Shown here piece by piece: positions 55,901-57,981 of a stretch of DNA of 64,000 nucleotides. Source of the DNA: Metridium senile. Lineage: Eukaryota > Cnidaria > Anthozoa > Actiniaria > Metridiidae. Under the pieces are notes generated by a model. The model was not told the origin of the DNA and did not search any database. It saw only the letters and a list, made by a program, of their open reading frames with translations. The DNA lies in the NCBI GenBank assembly GCA_949775045.1, contig OX459096.1, positions 36,565,316 through 36,629,315 on the forward strand. The letters are read 5' to 3'. A program made the position numbers and the translations under genes. The first letter of the stretch is position 1; each line of letters begins with the position of its first letter.

Positions 55901-57981
55901 TCCTTTGCAGGCTTTAGAATGTTGACTGTAGTTTCCAACAACGATTTTTGAAATAGGTACGTGTACATCTGTCTTTCCAGTTTGGTTTTATTCACTGAAA
56001 CGCTATATTTGAAATCAAAATATCAAATTGTGCACCCTACCAATGCACCAACGGAAAACGACAACGGAAATGCCTCGCTATGAAAGTGATTTTTTATTAA
56101 GGGAGAGGGGGGGGGGGGGGGGGGTATTATAGAAAAATAATATATATGAAATCGCTGAAATATCAACATATCGGCAATGTGTGTATAATAGTTTGTAGCT
56201 AGTTGAAAAGTCGCTAGTATTAATTTAATTTTTTTATGAAAAGGTACGAGCCCGGACTGTTTGTGGTTCTATTAGCCATTTTTCAGCCATCGATACAATA
56301 TATTAAAGGGCTATATAAAGGTGGAAAAACCTATTACGAGGCTTTTATAGCACCTAGCATTCATCACCACTTTGGATAGCGTGGTACATACACAAGCTAA
56401 AAATATAATTTTAAATTCATTTTATATCTTTGAAAACCTCTTGAATGTTCGTTTATGTCAACAACCAGGGTAATGGCTTAACCATTTTCACCAGGACTAA
56501 TTGGATCTAGGACAACCCAAAGCAGTACCATATTGTGGATTTCAAACGCGTGTATTAAACCATTCAATTCCCATCCATTTGAGATTCCATTCCCTCATTC
56601 AAGATATAATCATTAATTCGCATAATATAAACAGCGAACCGCATAGACATATTATTAAAATGCCAAACTATTTCCCCATTTCATGCCATTGTAATACTAT
56701 GCTGATCCCATTTAAAGTAACGTAGACAAGAACAAATTAATTAATTAGTTTAAGGACAATTCAAAAAAGGAAAAATTTTAATGATTGCATGCTATATTTT
56801 TGGCCCCCTTTATAGCTTTGACAGCAGACGTCGTGCATGTGATCATAGTAGTTTTCAAGTTGTTGAAAGAACAACAGACGGTATCAAGTATCAAAACAAA
56901 CTAAACCCACTATCGATCCGAAGGTAGCGACCCCTAAGTATTTCCTCAGTAATATAATATTCTTTACGATCTCCAACCACTAAACCAATTCAAAGAAAAA
57001 CTTAGTGCTTGGAGATACAATAGTGGTGTCTGCGTAACGACTGACGACGTACATGAAACATTTTAAACGAGATAAAAAGAACAAAAAGATATTCGAACAA
57101 TTCACGATCGATGATAAAATATCTACATTCCAGTTGTTATCTCGTTATAACTCTAAAATGCAAAACAATTTAATAGAGCATAGAAAGAACCTTCATGCCT
57201 TTCTGCACAATCATAGTATTCATCACGCTCTAGTGAACATTATTAAAATTATTCTAAATTAATTATTCTATACAACTAACAAGTCGTGTAAACAATGTAT
57301 AGCTCTCGAAGACTGAACTGTTAAGTTGGCGCCGTGTGATGTATATAAAATAATTTCTTCTTGTATTATAATTACCTTGGTAAAGACACTAAATATCGTA
57401 GAGTTTCTGTGAGTTTTTCGGAGCTTTGCTCGTCAAATTTCGCAGCTACAATAGATATGACAGCCTTCCCTTGTCGATCATGCAAGCCTTCAAATCAAAA
57501 TACAAAAGTTAACAATAAAAAGATGTCTTAGCAATGAAATTATCGATTAGATAAAAATGAACAACCACATATAATTTTAAGATACAATACTAGTCAATGT
57601 ATGCAAATGTAAATCACAAAAAGTGTCAAGTTTTGATAAATGTAACTTTATGTAAAATTTCAGAAGATTTATAAGTGAACATTTTAAGCATCATTTTACC
57701 ACAAATAAAAGCTTTTTTCTCTCGTAAAATATCAACAATATCTCTTGCATGGATTCTTCTTTTGGAAGCTACAAAACACAAGAAAAGTATCATTATTGTC
57801 ACATAAGAATGGCTGTTGATACTATATTGTTCTGGTGAATTACACACTCACACTTCGGCCGCCGTGGTCTTTGTGACTCTGAATAAGATGCATATTCAGG
57901 ACGATAGCTATGTGTCTGAAATGATAATTCGTCGAATCCTGCAAGATCTTTTTCTTTCTTAGACTTGCTGCTGTACGACAT
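23..57981 (-). CDS. Giant Sec14-spectrin-DH-SH3-multi-Ig protein (Trio-like front, titin/UNC-89-like tail), 3' end outside window
   Basis: This is one spliced gene of 50 exons in the window, 5' to 3' from 57981 down to 23. Exon phases were followed nucleotide by nucleotide and agree at every junction, giving 25,165 coding nt (at least 8,388 residues). The start ATG at 57981 is the first ATG after an in-frame TAA at 58051-58053 and has A at -3. Approximate residue map: Sec14/CRAL-TRIO 44-200; spectrin repeats 212-1839; linker 1840-2120; DH about 2190-2370; SH3 about 2385-2440; PEVK-like and Ig tail 2451-8388 and beyond. Sec14-spectrin-DH-SH3 is the Trio/Kalirin/Dbs order, except that the PH domain normally behind DH is absent. 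Long I-set Ig arrays with PEVK-like linkers are typical of titin, twitchin and UNC-89/obscurin. The role is inferred: a cytoskeletal or myofilament-associated scaffold with RhoGEF-type signalling. The family is certain; the orthologue is not. A C-terminal FN3 or kinase domain could lie beyond the left edge. Confidence 0.88.
335..1023. repeat. Intron dominated by tetranucleotide microsatellites
   Basis: (AAAT)n about 652-737, an (AATG)n patch about 735-770, (AAAC)n about 787-853 and (AAAT)n about 853-945, with degenerate AAAC/AAAT before them. The long YLFI/CLFV open frames here are translations of the microsatellite and not genes. Confidence 0.93.
1024..1730 (-). CDS. Exon 49: PEVK-like PVEL repeats
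   Basis: 707 nt (236 residues), phase 2 in and 1 out. It has no Ig domain. About six repeats of 35-45 residues share K..F.PVE.x.D.DKDKP (examples: FVPVEVAIDVDKDKQ, FAPVELALDVDKEKP, FAPVELSIDIDKDKP), alternating with DVPVEKEPEIS-type segments. It is rich in P, E, V and K and so probably an elastic or disordered spring. The motif is related to the PFEFQPVEL repeats of exon 43. Confidence 0.88.
1839..1872 (-). CDS. Exon 48: mini-exon
   Basis: 34 nt, phase 1 in and 2 out, encoding VSEAEEEGLTV. It is needed to convert phase 1 (exon 47) to phase 2 (exon 49), which supports its reality. The donor is GTAAGA. Confidence 0.72.
2061..2363 (-). CDS. Exon 47: single Ig domain
   Basis: 303 nt (101 residues), phase 1-1, a self-contained Ig module from LLPEGEAPEITKTLKAVD to EIVVLTG. 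Strand C is VEWLKND and strand F is SYKCVVTN; the B-strand position is Q (TKFEQTVKY). Confidence 0.9.
2364..3160. other. Intron 46-47, no feature seen
   Basis: AT-rich intron sequence. I see no repeat, exon-like phase-1 Ig segment or RNA gene in it. Confidence 0.6.
3161..3757 (-). CDS. Exon 46: two Ig domains
   Basis: 597 nt (199 residues), phase 1-1. Starts EKPEGTAPEFVQPLKVVEVV. Ig 1: ARLECRVTG, ITWLKDE, EFKCEARN. Ig 2: LTLEVGVTG, VQWLIGN, SYVVKAEN, so Ig 2 has lost both core cysteines. Acceptor TTTTTCAG, donor GTAAAA. Confidence 0.92.
3758..6489. other. Introns either side of exon 45, no feature seen
   Basis: 3758-4402 and 5285-6489 are AT-rich with A/T runs (for example 6240-6260). Open frames at 5304-5495 and 5777-5965 are short, low-complexity and lack relatives I recognise. 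Confidence 0.55.
4403..5284 (-). CDS. Exon 45: three Ig domains
   Basis: 882 nt (294 residues), phase 1-1. Starts AQAAPKITESSKEVEVVEGS. Ig 1 has both cysteines (VTIECRSQE and DYTCEIT); Ig 2 (VHFNVRVAG) and Ig 3 (LTLKVEISG) lack the B-strand one. Strand-C motifs are VTWFKED, IEWFKDG and VEWYKDD. Almost no linker separates the domains, unlike exon 44. Confidence 0.92.
6490..18333 (-). CDS. Exon 44: 11.8-kb mega-exon with 27 Ig domains and tandem Ig-linker array
   Basis: 11,844 nt (3,948 residues) without an intron, phase 1-1, acceptor TTTCCGTGTAG, donor GTAGAT. Order: two Ig domains; a linker with HLNKELSLKL-type repeats and a His/Asn/Pro minisatellite; then twelve diverged Ig domains whose linkers are mostly short; then Ig 15, followed by twelve near-identical linker-plus-Ig units of 166 residues. 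The exon closes with an acidic tail (SDDETKETKESKTVLKSKEE). Ig 1 has both core cysteines (LELACTVSG); the others read by eye lack the B-strand cysteine but keep YKC in strand F. The open frame runs on upstream of the acceptor to an ATG at 18409, which I take as chance. Size and design resemble titin I-band exons. Confidence 0.93.
6770..13040 (-). repeat. Coding tandem array, 498-bp period (Ig + linker), about 12.6 units
   Basis: The DNA repeats every 498 bp (for example, the codons read on the plus strand as MGIAKDIGTP recur at 7089, 7587, 8085 and on to 12567). Each unit is 166 codons: an Ig domain of about 95 residues plus a linker of about 70. Units differ at only a few sites each. Because 498 is divisible by 3, unequal exchange preserves the frame. 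Copies toward 13 kb (N-terminal) are slightly more diverged than those inside. Confidence 0.95.
17168..17312 (-). repeat. Coding minisatellite encoding Asn-Pro-His repeats
   Basis: 33-bp units repeat three times (17170-17270) and two related 30-bp units follow to 17310. They encode NPNPNPSHNPH-type repeats, part of a His/Asn/Pro-rich linker between Ig 2 and Ig 3 of exon 44. The array is in frame and flanked by similar, more degenerate NPRNPHNPN and NPHTRTNPH segments. Confidence 0.88.
18805..18946. mobile_element. MITE-like foldback element
   Basis: A 142-bp inverted repeat. The arms begin ctggggccggttgtacgaa and the right end is its exact reverse complement; the interior is a degenerate palindrome with GGATAA/TTATCC steps. 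It sits in the intron between exons 44 and 43. The GGGGCCGGTTGT end resembles a foldback family I recall from several marine invertebrates. No target duplication is obvious. Confidence 0.75.
19256..22278 (-). CDS. Exon 43: PEVK-like repeats followed by 8 Ig domains (3.0 kb)
   Basis: 3,023 nt (about 1,008 residues), phase 2 in and 1 out. The first 200 or so residues are about five repeats of roughly 43 residues built on QPITLTLDG.xPFEFQPVEL.x.PK. Eight I-set Ig domains follow, each with a P.FV start, a W(Y/L/F)KD strand C and a D.GxYxC strand F. Between Ig 4 and 5 a linker reads EVTFTVAPKDEQPVEMTFNI. Only the first Ig (IMLECRVTG) has the B-strand cysteine; the other seven have V, T or A there. 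Donor GTATGT. Confidence 0.92.
22386..22640. repeat. Intronic repeat, copy A
   Basis: Shares TTCATGA..AAATGAGAAATT.ACAAAAGAA and CATACAGATT.GTCCTGATTTGC blocks, in the same order, with 23406-23600. Each block is short but the order extends over about 200 bp. The remaining intron 42-43 sequence (to 22883) shows nothing else. Confidence 0.6.
22884..22914 (-). CDS. Exon 42: mini-exon
   Basis: 31 nt, phase 1 in and 2 out, encoding EPPREATSAT. Acceptor TTTTTTTGCAG, donor GTAAGT. Small skippable exons like these are common in titin-type spring regions; skipping exon 42 alone would shift the frame. Confidence 0.68.
23126..23171 (-). CDS. Exon 41: mini-exon
   Basis: 46 nt, phase 0 in and 1 out, encoding EKVVPQTMDEQESFP. 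Its only support is splice sites, phase and position. Confidence 0.68.
23325..23359 (-). CDS. Exon 40: mini-exon
   Basis: 35 nt, phase 1 in and 0 out, encoding DFKAELMQKPKP. Good splice sites (ATTTCAG and GTAAGT). A short PEVK-like hinge after the SH3. Confidence 0.72.
23406..23600. repeat. Intronic repeat, copy B
   Basis: Direct-orientation partner of 22386-22640, in the intron between exons 39 and 40. Either a segmental duplication of the intron around the mini-exons or two copies of a dispersed element. Confidence 0.6.
23648..23889 (-). CDS. Exon 39: SH3 domain
   Basis: 242 nt, phase 2 in and 1 out. Encodes MQISVGMPEGIEMCVAVEDY followed by EDELGDLKREESVLVLDK and ends near EVNIKG. It shows the SH3 hallmarks: AVEDYED (the ALYDY motif), DLKREESVLVLDK (the n-Src side), MYKVLK in place of the usual WWKV, and DELWVPSKIL (the G-WVPSNY motif). 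The expected Trp pair is partly replaced (M-Y instead of W-W), which may alter ligand choice. Confidence 0.88.
24057..24109 (-). CDS. Exon 38: end of DH domain
   Basis: 53 nt, phase 0 in and 2 out, encoding DAKTILDRLCDEIRQQT. This is the last DH helix. In Trio and obscurin a PH domain should follow; here the next exon is an SH3 after a 167-bp intron. Confidence 0.83.
24181..24321 (-). CDS. Exon 37: DH domain, CR3 (divergent)
   Basis: 141 nt, phase 0-0, encoding ACRKRRNTLPITTLLLRPLE and RVFEYRDTLTEMLEAAEEAG. This is the DH signature helix; the usual form is LIKPVQRITKYxLLLKELL. Here it reads LLRPLERVFEYRDTLTEML: Lys is Arg, Gln is Glu and the LLL face is altered. The fold is convincing; exchange activity is uncertain. 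Confidence 0.85.
24634..24723 (-). CDS. Exon 36: DH domain, middle helices
   Basis: 90 nt, phase 0-0, encoding EHNLYKYLDYCDAKEDSDMV and LASTPTDYFE. It aligns with the FQMYVTYCKNKPDS segment of Trio DH1; the YxxYCxA/NK pattern is clear. Confidence 0.85.
24790..24859 (-). CDS. Exon 35: DH domain, CR2
   Basis: 70 nt, phase 2 in and 0 out, encoding VLLQELKKLWSTPTQIGRPF and then TDR. It corresponds to FLKELEKYEQLPEDVGHCF of Trio-type DH domains. Confidence 0.84.
25181..25413. mobile_element. Element with G27 tract and TTGTCAGTTGTCAGTTA repeats
   Basis: The ends are inverted (gagggtctggaagtgggg at left, ccccatccagaccctc at right). Inside are a 27-base G run (25195-25221) and about five copies of a (TTGTCAGTT)2-type direct repeat separated by T-rich spacers. 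It lies in the intron between exons 34 and 35. A related sequence with CAGTTAACAGTTA repeats and the same CCCCATT(T/C)AGACCCT end is at 59921-60117. Confidence 0.65.
25502..25599 (-). CDS. Exon 34: DH domain, CR1-CR2
   Basis: 98 nt, phase 0 in and 2 out, encoding DYLYEMENAPPELAENKDAI and FSNIEEIYFFHK. IFSNIEEIYFFHK matches the DH helix VFGNLxDIYxFHN of Trio. The donor is GTATGT; this choice, rather than GTGTAT two bases earlier, is required by the phase of exon 35. Confidence 0.85.
25754..26048 (-). CDS. Exon 33: linker and start of DH (RhoGEF) domain
   Basis: 295 nt, phase 2 in and 0 out, from PPGRTEVVVPQFAGQALVFT to ELRSIVE. Its last third, RLDELTRILIESEENYIGEL, is conserved region 1 of a Dbl-homology domain (the ELxxTExxYVxDL pattern), including the Glu that contacts the GTPase switch. 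The front is Pro-rich (TPPTTPPRR), a plausible SH3 ligand. Confidence 0.86.
26330..26504 (-). CDS. Exon 32: pre-DH linker
   Basis: 175 nt, phase 1 in and 2 out. Encodes ARPGDKLEVRILSKVDLQAA, then the acidic segment PRIEDYPSEEGEMKDANEEI, ending LQPRER. A short strand-rich start could belong to a small domain with exon 30, but I cannot name it. Donor GTAAGT. Confidence 0.8.
26571..26707. repeat. (TTTG)n microsatellite
   Basis: About 34 TTTG units with a TTGC interruption near 26680-26690, in the intron between exons 32 and 31. All three plus-strand and the minus-strand open frames here are artefacts of the repeat. Confidence 0.95.
26822..27029 (-). CDS. Exon 31: Thr/Glu-rich linker
   Basis: 208 nt, phase 0 in and 1 out, from VETDMNVVSYRSPSPEEPEA to YVTYEESEG. 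The middle (TRKRTWKTTTRETTTSVKQE) is Thr- and Lys-rich and probably disordered; SYRSPSPEEP looks like a possible proline-directed phosphorylation segment. No fold recognised. Confidence 0.8.
27270..27731 (-). CDS. Exon 30: unrecognised linker region
   Basis: 462 nt (154 residues), phase 0-0, from TGESVSESLDAYEAEMQKSP to VGPVVHKDVH. The first half is acidic and followed by LGRKRRGDSLED; the second half has strand-like alternation (QVMVSIKSDGTLTTEAEEKI, QQIMVCIDPDTKREPQYAV). I do not recognise a named domain. It sits between the last spectrin repeat and the DH domain, where Trio has only a short linker. Confidence 0.82.
28048..28371 (-). CDS. Exon 29: last spectrin repeat
   Basis: 324 nt (108 residues), phase 0-0, from AVTWTSDSEHFLQNTREQAK to RTRLGLPPQ. 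W at position 4 marks the repeat start. It ends with a proline turn that leads into the non-helical linker. Confidence 0.86.
28785..28976 (-). CDS. Exon 28: spectrin repeat 14, second part (192 nt)
   Basis: Encodes PTDQEVSRLVQEADRLIREK to SIEFHQLYEQ. 192-nt class exon with the repeat end LxASIEFHQLY. Phase 0-0. Confidence 0.87.
29431..29553 (-). CDS. Exon 27: spectrin repeat 14, first part (123 nt)
   Basis: Encodes VNLKIEKHNRVLIELNQRFG to AFLDSVK. 123-nt class exon. The conserved W is replaced here (K at position 4). Phase 0-0. Confidence 0.85.
29914..30240 (-). CDS. Exon 26: spectrin repeat 13
   Basis: 327 nt (109 residues), phase 0-0, from LLQLTDGMMQKFRSRQVAPD to CEFEQSISK. A full repeat in one exon. 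The donor site has two overlapping GTAAGs; the one at 29913 keeps phase 0. Confidence 0.86.
30886..31077 (-). CDS. Exon 25: spectrin repeat 12, second part (192 nt)
   Basis: Encodes KTDEEVQRHIQAAEQLSEED to ATFFASVDK. 192-nt class exon, phase 0-0. Confidence 0.87.
31676..31798 (-). CDS. Exon 24: spectrin repeat 12, first part (123 nt)
   Basis: Encodes VISWIEEQSEQFFPVMVDYN to FRAAAQ. 123-nt class exon with the conserved W at position 4. Phase 0-0. Confidence 0.87.
31870..31982. repeat. (GTT)n trinucleotide microsatellite
   Basis: About 30 uninterrupted GTT units preceded by GCT/GTT mixture, in the intron between exons 24 and 23. Confidence 0.95.
32335..32514 (-). CDS. Exon 23: spectrin repeat 11, second part
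   Basis: 180 nt, phase 0-0, from EPKDTYLNRDSAGRAIHTIL to FEKGTRQ. Donor GTTGGT. It contains the LGNLDQLWRLRDEQFQKHQQ helix typical of the third helix of a repeat. Confidence 0.83.
32863..33036 (-). CDS. Exon 22: spectrin repeat 11, first part
   Basis: 174 nt, phase 0-0, from LWETLNELESQLTSDEPKEN to RTLMEQLQR. Helical and charged; the donor is GTGGGT, as in exon 17. Confidence 0.83.
33322..33492 (-). CDS. Exon 21: spectrin repeat 10, second part
   Basis: 171 nt, phase 0-0, from ELHEKVRELTSPSSIRTKSD to FDFHRHRKS. The FDFHRH end matches the LxFH repeat terminus. Acceptor TTCTAG, donor GTAAGC. Confidence 0.84.
33600..33875. repeat. Degenerate (GTTT/GATT)n microsatellite
   Basis: A diffuse GTTT, GTTC and GATT repeat in the intron between exons 21 and 20, ending about 50 bp before the exon 20 donor. 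Confidence 0.85.
33928..34308 (-). CDS. Exon 20: spectrin repeat 9 plus start of repeat 10
   Basis: 381 nt (127 residues), phase 0-0. It runs from AMTKLSEIESRLTEDK to DLEAEVK. About 80 residues finish one repeat, then EIEQVIGWIKYAAESFMD opens the next, so this exon spans a repeat boundary. Confidence 0.86.
34783..34974 (-). CDS. Exon 19: spectrin repeat 8, second part (192 nt)
   Basis: Encodes EKEEAVERLARETEKLAHAD to YDFYKNGHK. 192-nt class exon, phase 0-0, with the typical repeat end TKTYDFYK. Confidence 0.87.
35509..35628 (-). CDS. Exon 18: spectrin repeat 8, first part
   Basis: 120 nt, phase 0-0, encoding LNVWLREEAEDYLNYKDTGD to KFEAAAR. It is homologous to the 123-nt exons (W at position 4, closing FEAAAR) with one codon fewer. 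Confidence 0.86.
36018..36371 (-). CDS. Exon 17: spectrin repeat 7
   Basis: 354 nt (118 residues), phase 0-0, from FTDQFTAAQDELSKALLAED to IEEEAKR. It includes the helix ALHLRRRQLDDLWKGRKKNL. The donor is GTGGGT, a less common form. Confidence 0.85.
36372..39569. other. 3.2-kb part of intron 16-17, no feature identified
   Basis: No open frame with domain-like features and no clear repeat. 36800-38300 is less AT-rich and reads like unique sequence, but I find no splice-flanked, phase-0 helical exon in it. Confidence 0.5.
39570..39691. repeat. (GAAGA)n pentanucleotide microsatellite
   Basis: About 24 units of AGAAG followed by (AT)n to 39706, ending 10 bp from the donor of exon 16 (39716). 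On the transcribed strand it is a long TTCTC polypyrimidine tract just inside the intron. Confidence 0.95.
39717..39896 (-). CDS. Exon 16: spectrin repeat 6, second part
   Basis: 180 nt, phase 0-0, from RKQREFQEILWTVKQLHPVG to LAFHYGVEE. An alternative in-frame acceptor 9 nt further in (exon start 39887) is also possible; the outer TATAG has the better T-rich upstream tract. The donor is followed within 25 nt by an (AT)n and (GAAGA)n microsatellite. Confidence 0.8.
41208..41311. mobile_element. Foldback element centred on CGCGGGCC
   Basis: Arms of about 50 bp: gagttacataccgag, GAATGGAGGCTATAAGCC and ATATATATCCC at left are mirrored at right by GGGATATATAGGCTTATAGCC and gaggtatgtaact. The tip is GC-rich (cgggccgcaggccc). 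Confidence 0.75.
41313..42286. mobile_element. Candidate non-autonomous TIR element
   Basis: Perfect inverted ends ttatttcacacttga (41313-41327) and tcaagtgtgaaataa (42272-42286), with similarity continuing inward into GGTTTTCT. About 974 bp with no coding capacity. It includes a tRNA-like segment (42006-42080) and an inner palindrome around 42165-42210 (gatatagacccgggtttata). Confidence 0.5.
42006..42080 (+). other. tRNA-like (Pol III A/B box) sequence
   Basis: Has a B-box-like ggttcgagtcc preceded by an A-box-like tagtataatgggttaaagcg at tRNA spacing. The acceptor and anticodon stems do not fold cleanly, so it is a decayed tRNA or tRNA-derived SINE head and not a working gene. Confidence 0.4.
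45584..45680. mobile_element. 97-bp foldback with hammerhead-like core
   Basis: Arms aatataatgaaagttgtaac and its near-exact reverse complement at 45657-45680 (one mismatch in about 22). The loop holds ccgacgaagggctagagctc followed by gaaacatc, which resembles a hammerhead core (CUGANGA, stem II, GAAA) with U4 changed to C. Confidence 0.6.
46744..46901. mobile_element. Long near-perfect hairpin element
   Basis: Arms of about 70 bp: atgtaaatgaggcatcatcg, TCCGGGATGGTGTAGT and TTGATGTCTGACGTTTC at left, mirrored at right by GAAACGTCAGACATCAA, ACTACACCATCCCGGA and catcatgcctcatctacat. The short loop is cgctcagattgtc. In the intron between exons 15 and 16. Confidence 0.75.
47132..47339. mobile_element. 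TA-flanked MITE (CAGTGGAACCCCG ends)
   Basis: Both ends read tacagtggaaccccg inward (the right end is tccactgta preceded by ggcgggg). TA at each end fits a Tc1/mariner-type target duplication. Inside are three direct copies of ggccgtattaagcgggt near 47281-47325. It is 33 bp from the exon 15 donor. The CAGTGGAACCCCG end matches a family I recall from many marine invertebrates. Confidence 0.82.
47373..47495 (-). CDS. Exon 15: spectrin repeat 6, first part (123 nt)
   Basis: Encodes FFNWLHNMSKEIRRSEWIVG to QENELK. 123-nt class exon, phase 0-0. Its donor lies 33 bp from a TIR element (47132-47339), and a 7.5-kb intron follows. Confidence 0.86.
48128..48460 (-). CDS. Exon 14: spectrin repeat 5
   Basis: 333 nt (111 residues), phase 0-0, from FMQRIDDLKSDYIHEYLPNT to HGQDYGDDVRQ. 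One exon encodes a whole repeat. Confidence 0.86.
48889..48964. mobile_element. Short inverted element with C19 tract
   Basis: Imperfect ends tagcctgtgtactgcc and ggctgtccacaggcta flank a run of 19 C (48902-48920). It lies in the intron between exons 14 and 13. Confidence 0.6.
49125..49316 (-). CDS. Exon 13: spectrin repeat 4, second part (192 nt)
   Basis: Encodes GTFDYGKQLLQASLVLRRNC to LMFYRSAEM. It is identical in length to exons 9, 19, 25 and 28. Phase 0-0, donor GTGAGT. Confidence 0.87.
49778..49900 (-). CDS. Exon 12: spectrin repeat 4, first part (123 nt)
   Basis: Encodes AIEWLQQLANGAIDTSRDVG to KVEGTAK. Same length and same W at position 4 as exon 8. Phase 0-0, acceptor CTTTTCAG. Confidence 0.87.
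50523..50770 (-). CDS. Exon 11: spectrin repeat 3, second part
   Basis: 248 nt, phase 1 in and 0 out, from VKPSCEETLRDSHVLTQLLQ to LRTCERDATQ. Helical and charged, with the repeat-ending RRLKLQQILQL helix. Confidence 0.84.
51474..51585 (-). CDS. Exon 10: spectrin repeat 3, first part
   Basis: Encodes LSSILDDLLELLCSDAILKD to EQKAE. 112 nt, phase 0 in and 1 out, an exception to the phase-0 rule of the other spectrin exons. The pairing with exon 11 is supported by the matching phase. Confidence 0.82.
52089..52280 (-). CDS. Exon 9: spectrin repeat 2, second part (192 nt)
   Basis: Encodes GIIDEFAKVRDLAMKMLEGN to VSLNFHQNSAT. It has the spectrin helix B-C signature, a long helix followed by a LxxNFHQ end. 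Phase 0-0. Confidence 0.87.
52504..52626 (-). CDS. Exon 8: spectrin repeat 2, first part (123 nt)
   Basis: Encodes IIDWIIGPGESYLNMSNKIG and so on to FEATAR. The WI..GE.YL pattern with a downstream H..FE is the classic spectrin helix A/B start. It pairs with the 192-nt exon 9 to make a 105-residue repeat. Phase 0-0. Confidence 0.87.
52908..53312 (-). CDS. Exon 7: spectrin repeat 1
   Basis: A 405-nt, phase 0-0 exon from EIESFVGSSYATLDDLKS to DLREFEIGFYK. It is highly charged and helical, and contains the spectrin helix-A signature RGRDLVRWIERFEP. It covers the junction from the Sec14 domain plus the first triple-helix repeat. Confidence 0.85.
53330..53995. repeat. Degenerate TTCATTCA-rich intron
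   Basis: Intron 6-7 is filled with diverged TTCATTCATT/TTTATTTA motifs, an old decayed tetranucleotide array. The plus-strand open frames rich in S, F, I and H come from it. Confidence 0.8.
53996..54112 (-). CDS. Exon 6: end of Sec14/CRAL-TRIO domain
   Basis: Encodes TTVVSSTGKLNQFMDEAHLP and then EDLGGPLPYDHEDWIRRQM. LP(E)DLGGPLPYDHEDWI is the closing Sec14 motif (FDGCLEYNHEEWIE-like in Trio). 117 nt, phase 0-0; the donor GTAAAA is somewhat weak. Confidence 0.85.
54432..54545 (-). CDS. Exon 5: Sec14/CRAL-TRIO domain, continued
   Basis: Encodes DTVGSDIHSVIIIKPDAFWE and then RRKSDAGIKKDQSNLGYE. SVIIIKPDAFW corresponds to the conserved ALIIKPDNFWQ strand and helix of Trio-family Sec14 domains. 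114 nt, phase 0-0. Confidence 0.88.
55147..55237 (-). CDS. Exon 4: Sec14/CRAL-TRIO core strand
   Basis: Encodes SEKIQENGFTFIIDLRGSSW and then KSAKPLLKTLH. FTFIIDLRGSSW is the central Sec14 strand and turn (TVIVDMRGSKW-like in Trio), the most recognisable part of the domain. Acceptor CATTCAG, donor GTAAGT, phase 2 in and 0 out. Confidence 0.88.
55355..55958. mobile_element. Foldback/TIR element hosting a second insertion
   Basis: The left end acctatttcaaaaatcgttg and the block CCTGCAGAGGATGTCGGT are mirrored at right by ACCGACATCCTTTGCAGG and aacgatttttgaaataggt. The TIRs are about 75 bp with mismatches. Half-copies of the end occur near 51706. A separate 309-bp element sits inside. Confidence 0.72.
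55460..55768. mobile_element. CAGGGTTCGTGCT-ended MITE with 6-bp target duplication
   Basis: Ends are cagggttcgtgct and agcacgaaccctg (perfect 13-bp TIR). The flanks are TGTGAT at 55454-55459 and TGTGAT at 55769-55774. Inside, TAAGGAGTTTTCAAGGAGTTTT recurs near both ends, giving a subterminal repeat. hAT elements usually make 8-bp duplications, so the class is uncertain. Confidence 0.78.
57376..57487 (-). CDS. Exon 3: Sec14/CRAL-TRIO domain, continued
   Basis: Encodes GLHDRQGKAVISIVAAKFDE and then a helix ending LRYLVSLP. The DRQGKAVI stretch is the first strand of the Sec14 fold (DRRGGPIL-like in Trio). Phase 1 in, phase 2 out; a 2.1-kb intron follows. Confidence 0.85.
57700..57768 (-). CDS. 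Exon 2: start of Sec14/CRAL-TRIO domain
   Basis: A 69-nt exon, phase 1 in and phase 1 out, encoding SKRRIHARDIVDILREKKAF and then ICG. This matches the opening of the Trio/Kalirin Sec14-like domain, where the helix is followed by a glycine turn. Acceptor TTTTGTAG, donor GTAAAA. Confidence 0.85.
57852..57981 (-). CDS. Exon 1: start codon and N-terminal leader
   Basis: Encodes MSYSSKSKKEKDLAGFDELS through RPRRPKCE, a basic, Ser/Tyr-rich leader with no signal peptide or membrane segment, consistent with a cytoplasmic protein. The donor is GTGAGT and the exon ends in phase 1. The 5' UTR boundary cannot be placed from sequence alone. An upstream non-coding first exon is possible. Confidence 0.8.

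Larger units (their letters stand above)
55240..57375. other. Intron 3-4: contents
   Basis: A 2.1-kb intron holding (GTCT)n near 55305-55335, the nested elements at 55355-55958, and an 18-G tract at 56107-56124. The rest (56.2-57.37 kb) is unremarkable AT-rich sequence with short open frames only. Confidence 0.55.
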
